A stretch of DNA of 18,776 nucleotides from an uncultured Oscillospiraceae bacterium. GTDB lineage: Bacteria; Bacillota; Clostridia; Oscillospirales; Oscillospiraceae. Position 1 is the first letter of the stretch. Every line of letters begins with the position of its first letter. The notes under the pieces are model-generated. The model searched no databases. It was not told the origin of the DNA and saw nothing but the letters and a program-made list of their open reading frames with translations. The position numbers and the translations under genes were made by a program. Shown piece by piece: positions 1 through 8,786 of this stretch. The stretch spans positions 1 through 18,776 of the forward strand of contig CAADVN010000190.1 in the NCBI GenBank assembly GCA_900752445.1. Reading direction: 5' to 3'.

Positions 1-450
1 GCGGCGGGGCGCGGCGCGGCCGGGGGCCGTCTCCCGCACAAGGTGCGTCCCCACGCCCGCCAGCCGCGGCAGCAGGTATTCGTACTGGGCCAGCTCCACC
101 TGGAGCTGGCCCTCGCGCGTCCTGGCACGCTGCGCGAAGATGTCCAGGATGAGCCCCGAGCGGTCGAGCACCTTCACGCCCAGCTCCTCCGACAGCACCC
201 GCAGCTGCGAGGGCGACAGCTCGTTGTCAAACACCGCAAGGTCGCAGGCGGAATTTGCGACGATCTCCTTGAGCTCCGCCACCTTGCCCTCGCCCAGGAA
301 GGTGCGCGGGTCGGGCGTCTGCCTCTGCTGCAGCAGCACCGCCGCGACCTCGCCGCCCGCCGTGTCCACCAGCTCCGCCAGCTCCTCCATCGAGACCTCC
401 GTGCTCCGCTCCGCCTCGTCCATCGACGAGGCCGCAAGCCCAGCAAGCAC
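1..450 (-). CDS. hflX: GTPase HflX, N-terminal part (gene runs off the left edge)
   Basis: HflX is a ribosome-associated GTPase that binds 50S subunits and helps rescue or split stalled ribosomes. Only the N-terminal HflX domain is here (150 codons from the GTG at 450); the GTPase domain lies outside the window. Visible family features are the QQRQTPDPRTFLGEGK stretch, the FDNELSPSQLR motif and the RSGLILDIFAQRARTREGQ segment leading to ELAQYEYLLPRL. GTG 450 has AAGGAG six bases upstream and is the only standard start in frame. However, the codons just upstream read KKKERAV, which resembles the usual HflX N-terminus, so translation may begin further up (an ATA at 481-483 follows a GAGGG). The gene lies downstream of the rpmE terminator. 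Family assignment is confident; the start is not. Confidence 0.85.
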   Translation of the reverse strand, partial: MLAGLAASSMDEAERSTEVSMEELAELVDTAGGEVAAVLLQQRQTPDPRTFLGEGKVAELKEIVANSACDLAVFDNELSPSQLRVLSEELGVKVLDRSGLILDIFAQRARTREGQLQVELAQYEYLLPRLAGVGTHLVRETAPGRAAPRR

Positions 451-511
451 CGCGCGCTCCTTTTTCTTTGCCGTATCGTTTATGTCCTATCCCTCATTTC
501 CCAAAAATAAA

Positions 512-539
512 AAGCCGCCGCGCATGTGCGTGACGGCTT
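512..539 (-). terminator. Rho-independent terminator after rpmE
   Basis: On the minus strand an AAGCCG/CGGCTT outer stem encloses an inner CGC/GCG stem and is followed by TTTTTATTTTT (503-513). It sits 12 bases past the rpmE stop and separates rpmE from hflX. Confidence 0.75.
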
Positions 540-550
540 GAGTATGGCAA

Positions 551-751
551 TTATTTGATACCGTACTTCTTGTTGAACTTATCGACGCGGCCGCTGGTGT
601 CCACGAGCTTCTGCTTGCCGGTGTAGAACGGGTGGCACTTGGAGCAGATCTCAACGCTGATGTTCTCCTTCGTGGAGCCGGTCTCGATAACGTTGCCGCA
701 GGCGCACCTGATGGTGGTCTTATAATATTTCGGATGGATGCCTTCCTTCAT
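551..751 (-). CDS. rpmE: 50S ribosomal protein L31, zinc-ribbon type
   Basis: This 66-residue protein is the bL31 component of the large ribosomal subunit, at the intersubunit bridge. It starts MKEGIHPKYY and ends NKKYGIK, both typical of the family. Four cysteines (C16, C18, C36, C39) form the CxC...CxxC zinc site, so this is the zinc-binding rather than the zinc-free paralogue. The ATG at 751 follows a GAGGTGAAGG ribosome-binding region. It has its own sigma-A promoter (816-844) and its own terminator (512-539), so it is probably a single-gene transcript despite lying downstream of sigF. No defect is visible. Confidence 0.97.
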   Translation of the reverse strand: MKEGIHPKYYKTTIRCACGNVIETGSTKENISVEICSKCHPFYTGKQKLVDTSGRVDKFNKKYGIK

Positions 752-815
752 TTTCCTTCACCTCAACATTAAGCTGTCTTGAGCATGTCCCGCATGGTTA
801 CAAGACGCAAATGTG

Positions 816-844
816 ATTGTAGCACAGGAAAGCCCCCATTGCAA
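816..844 (-). promoter_or_regulatory. Sigma-A promoter for rpmE
   Basis: On the minus strand, -35 TTGCAA (839-844) and -10 TACAAT (816-821) are separated by exactly 17 bases. The -10 box lies about 64 bases upstream of the rpmE start and the -35 box begins 17 bases after the sigF stop. The -35 box falls in the loop of a weak 7-bp hairpin (829-851) that could be a leaky terminator for sigF. Confidence 0.7.
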
Positions 845-860
845 GAGCTTTTTGCATTTT

Positions 861-1574
861 TTATTCGCAGGTGAGCAGTTCCCGCAGCCGCTCCACGGCC
901 CGGCGCTCCAGGCGCGAGACCTGCACCTGCGAGACGCCTATGACCCGCGCCGCCGCGTCCTGCGTCATGTCGTGGAAAAACCGGAGCCCTATGACCTGCC
1001 GCTCGCGCTCGGGCAGGGCCTCGATGGCCTCGCGCAGCGAGACCTGCTCGACGAGGCGCTCCTCCTGGCCGTAGTCGCCCAGCACCTGCTCGAGGGTGAA
1101 GCCCTCCTCGCCGCTCTCGCGCTGGAGGCTCTCGGCGGGACCGGTGGCCGTCTCCGCGACGGCTATGTCCTCGGGCGTGATGCCCGTCTCCTCGGCCAGC
1201 TCCGAAAGCGTCGGCTCGCGGCCCAGCCGCTGCTCCAGGGCGTTGCGCGCGTTCCTTATGAGCAGGGCGCGCTCCTTTATGCCCCGGCTTACCTTCACCG
1301 CGCCGTCGTCGCGCAGGAAACGGCGGATCTCGCCCGAGATCTTGGGCACGGCATAGGTCGAAAACTGCGTGCCGAAGCTCTCGTCATAGCCCTCTATGGC
1401 CTTGAGGAAGCCCACGCAGCCGAGCTGGTAGAGGTCCTCGGAGTCCACGCCGCGCCCAAAATAGCGGCGGGCCACGCTCCATATGAGGCCGGAGTTCTCG
1501 AGCAGCATGCGCTCTGCGGCGTCCCTGTCGCCGGCTCTGGCGGAGCGCAGGCAGTCGATGGTGTCGCCGGTCAT
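861..1574 (-). CDS. sigF: RNA polymerase sporulation sigma factor F
   Basis: Sigma-F (SpoIIAC) is the first compartment-specific sigma factor of sporulation and directs early forespore transcription. The 237-residue protein has sigma region 2 with DLYQLGCVGFLKAIEGYD and the QFSTYAVPKISGEIRRFLRDDG block. Region 3 follows (about 115-150), and region 4 near the C-terminus carries LPERERQVIGLRFF and the helix-turn-helix ending VSQVQVSRLERRAVERLR. The ATG overlaps the spoIIAB stop by four bases (ATGA), consistent with translational coupling. It is the last gene of the spoIIA operon and is held inactive by SpoIIAB until SpoIIAA releases it. Length and motifs are normal, and the two upstream partners remove doubt versus sigma-G. 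Confidence 0.96.
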   Translation of the reverse strand: MTGDTIDCLRSARAGDRDAAERMLLENSGLIWSVARRYFGRGVDSEDLYQLGCVGFLKAIEGYDESFGTQFSTYAVPKISGEIRRFLRDDGAVKVSRGIKERALLIRNARNALEQRLGREPTLSELAEETGITPEDIAVAETATGPAESLQRESGEEGFTLEQVLGDYGQEERLVEQVSLREAIEALPERERQVIGLRFFHDMTQDAAARVIGVSQVQVSRLERRAVERLRELLTCE

Positions 1575-2011
1575 CCCTCCTCCTGCCTCTGCCTTATCGT
1601 CCTCACCATGGTGACCGTGGTGCCCCGGCCCGGCGAGGAGCGGACGCGGAGCTTGTCCATGAAGCTCTCCATGATGGTGAAGCCCATGCCGCTGCGCTCG
1701 GCGCCGCCCGTGGTGAAGAGGGGCTCTCGCGCCTTCTTGACGTCCTCGATGCCCCGGCCCCAGTCCTTCACTACGATCTCGAGCCTGCCGCCCTTCATTA
1801 TGCGCATACGCAGCATGACCCGGCCCAGGCTGTCCGGGTAGGCGTGGACGGCGCAGTTCGTCACGGCCTCTGAGACGGCGGTCTTGATGTCGCCAAGCTC
1901 CTCCAGCGTGGGGTCGAGCTGGGCGGCGAAGGCGGCCGCCGCCGCCCTGGCAAAGCCCTCGTTCACGCTGCGGCTCGGGAATTCGAGCTTTATGTAGTTT
2001 TCGGATTTCAC
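1571..2011 (-). CDS. spoIIAB: Anti-sigma-F factor / SpoIIAA kinase SpoIIAB
   Basis: SpoIIAB binds sigma-F in the predivisional and mother cell, and as a serine kinase it phosphorylates SpoIIAA. The 146-residue protein is a GHKL-fold ATPase. The N-box reads EAVTNCAVHAY with E48 and N52 as expected for ATP/Mg binding. The G1 box is DWGRGI and the G2 region is ERSGMGF. The start overlaps the spoIIAA stop by four bases and the stop overlaps the sigF start by four bases, the tight arrangement expected for a stoichiometric switch. No catalytic residue appears missing. Confidence 0.96.
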   Translation of the reverse strand: MKSENYIKLEFPSRSVNEGFARAAAAAFAAQLDPTLEELGDIKTAVSEAVTNCAVHAYPDSLGRVMLRMRIMKGGRLEIVVKDWGRGIEDVKKAREPLFTTGGAERSGMGFTIMESFMDKLRVRSSPGRGTTVTMVRTIRQRQEEG

Positions 2012-2328
2012 TTTCTGCGTTCTCCCTTCACTGTTATGAACCTGTCTATGCCCGAGGCGTCAAGGACGCGCAGGGGCTGGCTGGCGGGGTTTTCGACCTG
2101 AGCCCTGCCGCCGGTCTCGTGCATCCACTGCCGCGTCTTCATGATGAGCGCGATGCCGGAGGAGTCCATGAAGGTCAGGCCCGCTAGGTCCAGCACGGCG
2201 TCGCGGGGCATGTACTTCTCAAGATATCCCTCTATCCTGTCCATCGCGCCCCTGGCGCCGTGGTGGTCCAGCTCTCCCGACAGATGCAGAACAAGCCGGC
2301 CCGAGCTGTAGCTCGTCGTTATATCCAT
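2008..2328 (-). CDS. spoIIAA: Anti-anti-sigma factor SpoIIAA
   Basis: SpoIIAA is the STAS-domain antagonist that, when dephosphorylated, displaces sigma-F from SpoIIAB in the forespore. The 106-residue protein has the GELDHHGA segment near residue 18 and the phosphorylation loop FMDSSGI, where S56 aligns with Ser58 of the Bacillus subtilis protein. The ATG at 2328 has GGAGGG seven bases upstream. As first gene of the operon it should follow the promoter, which in Bacillus is sigma-H dependent, but I could not find a convincing sigma-H box in the 170-bp divergent gap. The C-terminus is slightly shorter than in Bacillus. Confidence 0.95.
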   Translation of the reverse strand: MDITTSYSSGRLVLHLSGELDHHGARGAMDRIEGYLEKYMPRDAVLDLAGLTFMDSSGIALIMKTRQWMHETGGRAQVENPASQPLRVLDASGIDRFITVKGERRK

Positions 2329-2408
2329 AATTGAGCCCTCCTTTTCTGCTATTTTATTAGACCGCCGCGCAGGATGCGGTCGAAACCCGTCGCTGAGTGC
2401 AAAAATCG

Positions 2409-2441
2409 TTTATCGAGAAAAATATATTGTTTTTCGATAAA
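2409..2441. repeat. Inverted repeat in the spoIIA / operon A divergent gap
   Basis: TTTATCGA (2409-2416) and TCGATAAA (2434-2441) form an 8-bp perfect inverted repeat around a 17-base AT-rich spacer. The right arm is also the right half of operator A1, so the left arm may be an additional half-site. Confidence 0.6.
2424..2440 (+). promoter_or_regulatory. Operator A1 (bipartite 17-bp site)
   Basis: ATATTG-TTTTT-CGATAA, matching operator B2 of operon B (TTATTG-TTTTA-CGATAA) at 15 of 17 positions. It lies 21 bp (about two helical turns) upstream of operator A2. Probable binding site of the YozG-like regulators encoded at 2989 and 8392; the binding itself is inference. Confidence 0.55.
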
Positions 2442-2444
2442 AAA

Positions 2445-2461
2445 TACTTGCAATTCGATAA
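2445..2461 (+). promoter_or_regulatory. Operator A2 overlapping the -35 box of operon A
   Basis: TACTTG-CAATT-CGATAA, with the TTGCAA -35 box at positions 4-9 of the site. The same register is seen at operator B1. Occupancy here would block RNA polymerase, suggesting repression. Confidence 0.5.
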
Positions 2462-2476
2462 GACCTGTGTTAAGCT
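2448..2476 (+). promoter_or_regulatory. Promoter of operon A
   Basis: -35 TTGCAA (2448-2453) and a weak -10 TAAGCT (2471-2476) are 17 bases apart, 23 bases before the ATG at 2499. The -10 match alone is poor. The call rests mainly on the identical geometry relative to the operator seen at the strong operon B promoter. Confidence 0.4.
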
Positions 2477-2498
2477 CAGCCTGAAAGGAGCTGTTGGC

Positions 2499-2978
2499 AT
2501 GAAACAAAAGGAGCTCTCGCGCTGGATGAAGGGCATCGTGATACTGGGCTTTGCCTGCGTCCTGTTCCTCGACGCCGTCTGGGTGCCGGCACTGGGCCGC
2601 GACCTTGCCGGTAACGATCCGAACCTTGCGCCCATGTTCTGGCCCTGCCTTATCTACTTCTGGATAAGCACGCTGCCCGTCATGTTTTTCATGGCGCTGG
2701 TCTGGCAGATGGCGACGGAGATAGGCCGGGACAACAGTTTTTGCCTCAGGAACGCCCTGCGCCTGCGCACCTGCAGCCTGCTGGCCGCGGCGGACACGGT
2801 CTACTATATCGTCGGCGGCGTGGTGCTACTCTCCATGGGCCTGCTGCACATCGGCATCGCCATCATAGGCATGGGCGTCTGCGCCGTCGGGGCGGCCATC
2901 TCCGTGCTGTGCGCCGCGCTCTCGCACCTGACGCGCAAGGCCGCGGACATGAGGTCGGAAAACGACCTCACCATCTGA
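2499..2978 (+). CDS. DUF2975-like four-helix membrane protein (operon A)
   Basis: This 159-residue integral membrane protein has four hydrophobic segments at roughly residues 11-32, 48-73, 87-112 and 114-142. The charged C-terminal tail ends SENDLTI, the kind of ending I associate with DUF2975 proteins (YoaS-like). That family has no established biochemical function and is commonly encoded with a small YozG-like HTH regulator, as here. ATG 2499 is preferred because AAAGGAG lies eight bases upstream; the open frame extends to 2397 but that stretch is the operator and promoter. The HTH gene follows ten bases after the stop. A role in membrane signalling or control of the HTH partner is inference. 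Confidence 0.75.
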   Translation: MKQKELSRWMKGIVILGFACVLFLDAVWVPALGRDLAGNDPNLAPMFWPCLIYFWISTLPVMFFMALVWQMATEIGRDNSFCLRNALRLRTCSLLAAADTVYYIVGGVVLLSMGLLHIGIAIIGMGVCAVGAAISVLCAALSHLTRKAADMRSENDLTI

Positions 2979-2988
2979 GGTGGGCGCC

Positions 2989-3195
2989 ATGATAAGGATA
3001 AACCTCGACGTCATGCTCGCAAAGCGCAAGATGAGCCTCACGGAGCTCGCGGACCGGGTCGGCATCACGCTTGCGAACCTCTCCGTGCTCAAGACCGGCA
3101 AGGCCAGGGCCGTGCGCTTCTCGACGCTCGACGCCCTCTGCCGCGCCCTCGCCTGCCAGCCGGGCGATATCCTGGAATTCTCTGAGGAAGACTGA
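2989..3195 (+). CDS. YozG-like XRE-family HTH regulator (operon A)
   Basis: This 68-residue protein is almost entirely one Cro/CI-type helix-turn-helix domain. The scaffold is ELADRVGITLANLSVLKTG followed by RAVRFSTLDALCRAL and GDILEF, the short YozG-like class that acts as a dimer without a sensor domain. I chose ATG 2989 because GAGGTGG lies five bases upstream; a GTG at 2980 overlaps that ribosome-binding site. About 34 of 63 aligned residues match the regulator at 8392, with near identity from GIT to VRF where DNA is contacted. It sits between two membrane-protein genes and probably represses its own operon through the 17-bp sites upstream; the DNA target is inferred. Confidence 0.88.
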   Translation: MIRINLDVMLAKRKMSLTELADRVGITLANLSVLKTGKARAVRFSTLDALCRALACQPGDILEFSEED

Positions 3196-3196
3196 T

Positions 3197-4625
3197 ATGG
3201 ACAACACCCTTGAAAGCCCGAGGCCGGTCTTCGGCGTGCGCGAGTGCCTCATGCTGCCCGCGGCGCTCTGCCTCGGCATACTCTGGCGGAACGTTTTCAC
3301 ACTCGAGGGCCTGGCGGACCTCGCCTTCGGGCCGCATCCCGGCCCGGCGCTGGGCGCGGCGGTGTTCACCGCCCTCATCTGGGCCTTCGTGCTGCTGTTT
3401 TTGGGCAAGAGCGTGCGCTGGGACGGGTACGGCATCGGCCTTGCCGTCGGCGTCGGGCTGCTGGCCGTCTTCTGCGTGCTCACGGGCTGCGGCGGCGTGA
3501 GGCTCGTGAACTTCGTGCTCATCTTCTGCGGCTCGGTGCTGGCCTTCTTCTCGCTCTCCGGGCGCTCCGGCGCGCCGCTGGGCGACGCGGGCTGCGTGGG
3601 CGAGGCCGTGGGCCTCTTCTTCCGCGCGGCCTTCACGAACTGGGACAAGCCCTTCCGCGCACTCGGCGGGATAAAGAGGGGCAGCGCGGGCGCCGAGGCG
3701 CTCACCGGCGCGCTGCTGGCCCTGCCCGTGCTCGTCGTCGTCACGGCCCTGCTCGCCGGGGCGGATGAGGTCTTCGCGGGCTGGTTCACCGGCCTCGCGG
3801 ACTGGTTTACCGCGCCGGACGTCGCCTCGCGGGTCTTCCGCGTACTCTCGGCGCTCTTCTGGAGCTTTTGCTTTTTCTCCTGCCTCTACTTCGCCGTGCA
3901 CGGCCCCGAGCCGGCTGCGGGCGAGAAAAAAGAGCGCCCGGCGGGCGCTCCCGCGGCCTATATCACCGCGCTGGCGCTGCTGGCGCTCGTGCAGGCGGCG
4001 TTCTGCGCCGTGCAGTTTGCCTATCTCTTCGGCGGGGCGGAGGCGGCGGCCATGCAGGGCGGCTGGGCGGAGTACGCCCGGCGCGGCTTCTACCAGCTCG
4101 TGCTCGTCGCGGCCATAGACCTGGGCTTCGTGCTCTTCTGCGCGTCCCGGGGCGGGCGCACGGCGGCGGAAAAGGCGCTGTCCCTGCTCATCTGCGCGCT
4201 CACGCTCGTCATCCTCGCCTCCGCCTTCTGGCGGATGCGGCTCTACATCGCGGCCTACGGCCTGAGCCTGCTGCGGGTGATGACGCTCTGGGCCATGGCC
4301 TTCATCCTCCTGAGCCTCGCGCTGGCGGCGGTGAAGATCCTGCGGCCGGGATTTAAGTTCTGGCCCTGCTTCGCGGCGCTCGGGCTCTACGGCTGGGTGC
4401 TCTTCAACGCCGCGGGCGTGGACGCGCGCATAGCCGACTACAACGTGGACGCCTATCTCGACGGGCGGCTCGGGAGCGTGGACACGGCCTATCTTGCGAA
4501 CCTCTCGCCCTCGACCCTGCCCGCGCTCGAGCGGCTCTATGAGGCCGAGGGCGGCGAGGAGACCGCCGCGGCCATATATTCCGTGCGCTCCGAGGCCCCG
4601 GCGGACTGGACGCAGTGGAGCCTCG

Positions 4626-4651
<26 letters not shown>
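3197..4651 (+). CDS. Multipass membrane protein, DUF4173/DUF4153-like (operon A)
   Basis: This 484-residue protein has about eleven hydrophobic segments from residue 17 to about 405, then a soluble C-terminal tail of about 80 residues rich in Asp, Glu, Ala and Leu. The segment EYARRGFYQLVLVAAIDL followed by MRLYIAAYGLSLLRV resembles the conserved core of DUF4173/DUF4153 membrane proteins, which have no firm function. ATG 3197 follows the HTH stop by one base and has GAGGAAG upstream. The stop lies inside the convergent clpC gene: the two reading frames overlap by 26 bp with no room for a terminator. Third gene of operon A; the corresponding place in operon B holds only a 24-codon remnant. Confidence 0.75.
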
Positions 4652-6929
<2,278 letters not shown>

Positions 6930-6951
6930 GCCATCAAAGCCTCCCTGAGCG

Positions 6952-6960
6952 ATCATACCA
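6952..6960 (-). promoter_or_regulatory. Extended -10 promoter for clpC
   Basis: TGGTATGAT on the minus strand is an extended -10 element (TG, one base, TATGAT). No good -35 is visible 17 bases upstream, and no CIRCE or CtsR-type operator was seen. Initiation about seven bases downstream would leave a short leader containing GGGAGG (6940-6945), which supports the ATG at 6929. Confidence 0.45.
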
Positions 6961-7050
6961 CGCGCCCCGTGCCGAAGCGGGCGAATGCGCGCGACAGAGA
7001 AAGTATTTCCAGCCTTGTGCGCTTATAACCAGCCCGGCAGTAAATCGCTA

Positions 7051-7078
7051 TTGATTTTCGCGGACATTGTGATAAAAT
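7051..7078 (+). promoter_or_regulatory. Probable sigma-A promoter for the ferredoxin gene
   Basis: -35 TTGATT (7051-7056) and -10 TAAAAT (7073-7078) are 16 bases apart, 58 bases before the ferredoxin ATG. Confidence 0.5.
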
Positions 7079-7136
7079 GCTCATGTACTTAATCCTGTAA
7101 GGGATGTATAAATAAAGACCGAACGGAGGTAACAAC

Positions 7137-7307
7137 ATGGCATACGTTATTACTGACAGCTGCGTTTCCTGCGGCACCTGCGCCGCCAACTGTCCTGTCG
7201 AGGCCATCGACATGGGCGATGACAAGTACGTCATCGATCAGGACAAGTGCGTCGCCTGCGGCACCTGCAAGGAGAACTGCCCCGCCGACGCGATAGTCGA
7301 GGAGTAA
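7137..7307 (+). CDS. 2[4Fe-4S] ferredoxin, clostridial type
   Basis: This 56-residue soluble electron carrier begins MAYVITDSC and contains two CxxCxxCxxxCP motifs: C9, C12, C15, C19 and C38, C41, C44, C48. These bind two low-potential [4Fe-4S] clusters. The spacing and length are those of the classic clostridial ferredoxin that serves pyruvate:ferredoxin oxidoreductase, hydrogenases and similar anaerobic enzymes. ATG 7137 has GGAGG with seven bases of spacing. It stands alone with its own promoter (7051-7078) and terminator (7322-7348), suggesting strong, independent expression. Codons are markedly more regular (GAC, AAG, TGC) than in neighbours, as in abundant proteins. Confidence 0.96.
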   Translation: MAYVITDSCVSCGTCAANCPVEAIDMGDDKYVIDQDKCVACGTCKENCPADAIVEE

Positions 7308-7321
7308 TCGGAAAAAGACCG

Positions 7322-7348
7322 GAGGGCCGCGAAAGCGGCCCTCTGCGT
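7322..7348 (+). terminator. Rho-independent terminator after ferredoxin
   Basis: GAGGGCCGC (7322-7330), GAAA tetraloop and GCGGCCCTC (7335-7343), with a 9-bp perfect stem, then TGCGTTTTT. Confidence 0.85.
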
Positions 7349-7418
7349 TTTTCAGGGGATGCCTCCATGTTTTCCACGATGCGGCAAAAGCTGCCTCCTG
7401 GGTGGAAAAAGCAAAAAA

Positions 7419-7435
7419 TTATTGACAAACGATAA
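7419..7435 (+). promoter_or_regulatory. Operator B1 overlapping the -35 box of operon B
   Basis: TTATTG-ACAAA-CGATAA followed by TTC. The TTGACA -35 box is at positions 4-9 of the site, the same register as operator A2. With B2 it shares the pattern TTATTG-N4-ACGATAATTC. Confidence 0.6.
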
Positions 7436-7450
7436 TTCGGCGGTTATACT
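7422..7450 (+). promoter_or_regulatory. Sigma-A promoter of operon B
   Basis: Consensus -35 TTGACA (7422-7427), a 17-base spacer and -10 TATACT (7445-7450). Predicted start of transcription is near 7457, just before operator B2. Confidence 0.85.
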
Positions 7451-7462
7451 GCACTCAGATGA

Positions 7463-7479
7463 TTATTGTTTTACGATAA
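7463..7479 (+). promoter_or_regulatory. Operator B2 between promoter and ribosome-binding site
   Basis: TTATTG-TTTTA-CGATAA followed by TTC, 44 bp (about four helical turns) downstream of B1 and ending four bases before the GGAGGG ribosome-binding site. Two sites flanking the promoter on one face of the helix suggest cooperative repression. Confidence 0.6.
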
Positions 7480-7495
7480 TTCAGGAGGGACGACC

Positions 7496-8392
7496 ATGTC
7501 AGATAAGAGGTTTTGGCGGCTCATCGCACTGGCGGCGGCGCTGGGGCTGGGCGTGTGCGCGGCGCTGGCGGCGCGGCCGGAGCTTATAGGGCTGGCGTTC
7601 AAGCTGCCCTGCGGGTATTTCGTGGACCTGCTCTGGGACATGGCCAGGACGGGCGAGGGCTGGCGCATTGCGGCGATTGTGCTGTATGTCATAGCGTGCC
7701 TCGTGCCGGCGGGGGCGCTCTTTCTCATCTCGCGGCGGCGCAGGCCCTACCGCGAGGACTGGCTGCTAGCGCTGCTTTCCGTCGTGCTGCTCCTGCTCGT
7801 GGGCCGGGCGCTGGACAGGAACCGGTCGGTTTATTCCACCTTCGCGCAGATGGGCCTCTATGCCGTGCTCGTGACCTGGCTGGCGCTGAGGCTGCTGCGG
7901 TATTTCAGCGACTCCGACGACCGGCGGCTCGTGAGGCTGGTGCGCATCGTGGTCGTGCTCATCGGGATGCTCTTTGCCGCGCTCGCGGGCGTCTCGGCCT
8001 TTGCGATAATAGCCGCGCTCTTCGAGCGCTTCTCCGTCGCGGCGCTCGCGGAGGGCGCGGGCTCCGTGGCAGCGAGCTGCATAACCGTCTACGGCTGCCT
8101 GCTGGGGCTGCGGCTCGTGGACAGCCTCGGCGAGGGCGGGGAGCTCACGGACGATACCGTGGAGCTCGCCCGGGGCTTCTACCGCTACAGCGTCCGGGCC
8201 GCTGCCGCCATACTGCTCATAAGCCTCGCCGCTAACCTCGTAAAGCTCGCCTTCGTCAGGCTCTCGGCCAGCACGGACGTGAGCGTGAACTTCCCCGTCT
8301 TCCAGCTGCTGTTCTGCCTCGCGGCGCTCATTGTCTCGCGCTTCATCGCCGCGCACAAAGAGCTGCGGGACGACAACGACCTCTTTGTCTGA
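7496..8392 (+). CDS. DUF2975-like membrane protein (operon B)
   Basis: This 298-residue protein has about seven hydrophobic segments, roughly residues 8-27, 58-80, 89-107, 115-133, 145-172, 225-245 and 255-280. The C-terminus ends KELRDDNDLFV, matching the SENDLTI ending of the operon A protein. It is almost twice as long, so it may be an N-terminally extended DUF2975 relative or a different membrane family in the same operon position. ATG 7496 has GGAGGG six bases upstream; the frame open to 7466 includes operator B2 and is not used. The stop and the next start share one base (TGATG), suggesting coupled translation with the HTH gene. Function unknown. Confidence 0.7.
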   Translation: MSDKRFWRLIALAAALGLGVCAALAARPELIGLAFKLPCGYFVDLLWDMARTGEGWRIAAIVLYVIACLVPAGALFLISRRRRPYREDWLLALLSVVLLLLVGRALDRNRSVYSTFAQMGLYAVLVTWLALRLLRYFSDSDDRRLVRLVRIVVVLIGMLFAALAGVSAFAIIAALFERFSVAALAEGAGSVAASCITVYGCLLGLRLVDSLGEGGELTDDTVELARGFYRYSVRAAAAILLISLAANLVKLAFVRLSASTDVSVNFPVFQLLFCLAALIVSRFIAAHKELRDDNDLFV

Positions 8393-8616
8393 TGGCTATA
8401 CGGGTACATCTGGACGAGGTCCTGCGCGAGCGGGGCATGACGGCGAAGGAGCTGTGCGCCAAGGTCGGCATCACGGAGGCGAACCTCTCCATCCTGCGCT
8501 CCGGCAAGGCCCGGGGCGTCAGGTTCGGAACCATCAACCGCATCTGCTACTACCTCGAATGCGACGTGGGAGACATTTTGAAATTTGACGGAGAACTTGA
8601 GGAGGAAGAAGAATGA
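8392..8616 (+). CDS. YozG-like XRE-family HTH regulator (operon B)
   Basis: This 74-residue Cro/CI-type HTH protein has the core ELCAKVGITEANLSILRSG, then GVRFGTINRICYYL and GDILKF, with an acidic EEEEE tail. It is a clear paralogue of the regulator at 2989: about 34 of 63 aligned residues agree, and the stretch from GIT through VRF differs mainly by conservative changes. Both proteins therefore probably recognise the same 17-bp operators. The ATG overlaps the upstream stop by one base, and its own stop overlaps the next ATG (8613). Autorepression of operon B is the likely role; cross-repression of operon A is inference. Confidence 0.88.
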   Translation: MAIRVHLDEVLRERGMTAKELCAKVGITEANLSILRSGKARGVRFGTINRICYYLECDVGDILKFDGELEEEEE

Positions 8617-8687
8617 ACGGCGACAGAAAGACGGTGCTGAGCCCGGCGCGCTGCCTCATCCTCTGCGCCGCGGCTGCGGCGGCGTGA
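8613..8687 (+). pseudogene. Truncated third gene of operon B
   Basis: An ATG overlapping the HTH stop (ATGA) begins a 24-codon frame, MNGDRKTVLSPARC then LILC and six Ala. It has GGAGGAAGAAG upstream. The beginning of a hydrophobic stretch suggests a membrane or exported protein. The frame ends at a TGA whose last two bases belong to the left edge of the repeat block at 8686-9329, so the gene was probably cut by that insertion. Operon A has a 484-residue membrane protein in the same place, but too little remains here to say whether the two were homologous. Confidence 0.5.
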
Positions 8688-8718
8688 ATCCACCCAGTTT
8701 CTCTGGCCCTTGCCCAAA
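8686..8718 (+). repeat. Degenerate outer copy of the 35-nt repeat
   Basis: Begins GAATCCACCC and continues to TGGCCCTTGCCCAAA. It is in the same orientation as the copy at 8787-8821, with several mismatches and two fewer bases. It marks the probable left edge of the block. Confidence 0.6.
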
Positions 8719-8722
8719 CGCC

Positions 8723-8751
8723 TGTAGGGGCGGGGTTCCATCCCCGCCCGG
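8723..8751 (+). repeat. G/C hairpin repeat, copy 1
   Basis: A 29-nt unit starting TGTAGGGGCGGGG, identical to 9193-9221 and in the same orientation. GGGCGGGG (8728-8735) and CCCCGCCC (8742-8749) form an 8-bp stem with loop TTCCAT. Confidence 0.85.
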
Positions 8752-8786
8752 GGCTGTGGGTTTTTACCGGGTTCGTAACTTGGGGA

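Noticed and set aside
2329..2420. Sigma-H promoter for spoIIA
   Set aside because: Expected from Bacillus, but no AGGA box and GAAT box with proper spacing could be found, so none is annotated.
2397..2498. N-terminal extension of the first operon A gene
   Set aside because: It would translate the operators and promoter; ATG 2499 has a clear ribosome-binding site.
7049..7065. Possible fifth operator at the ferredoxin promoter (CTATTG-ATTTT-CGCGGA)
   Set aside because: The left arm and -35 register resemble operators A2 and B1, but the right arm lacks CGATAA.
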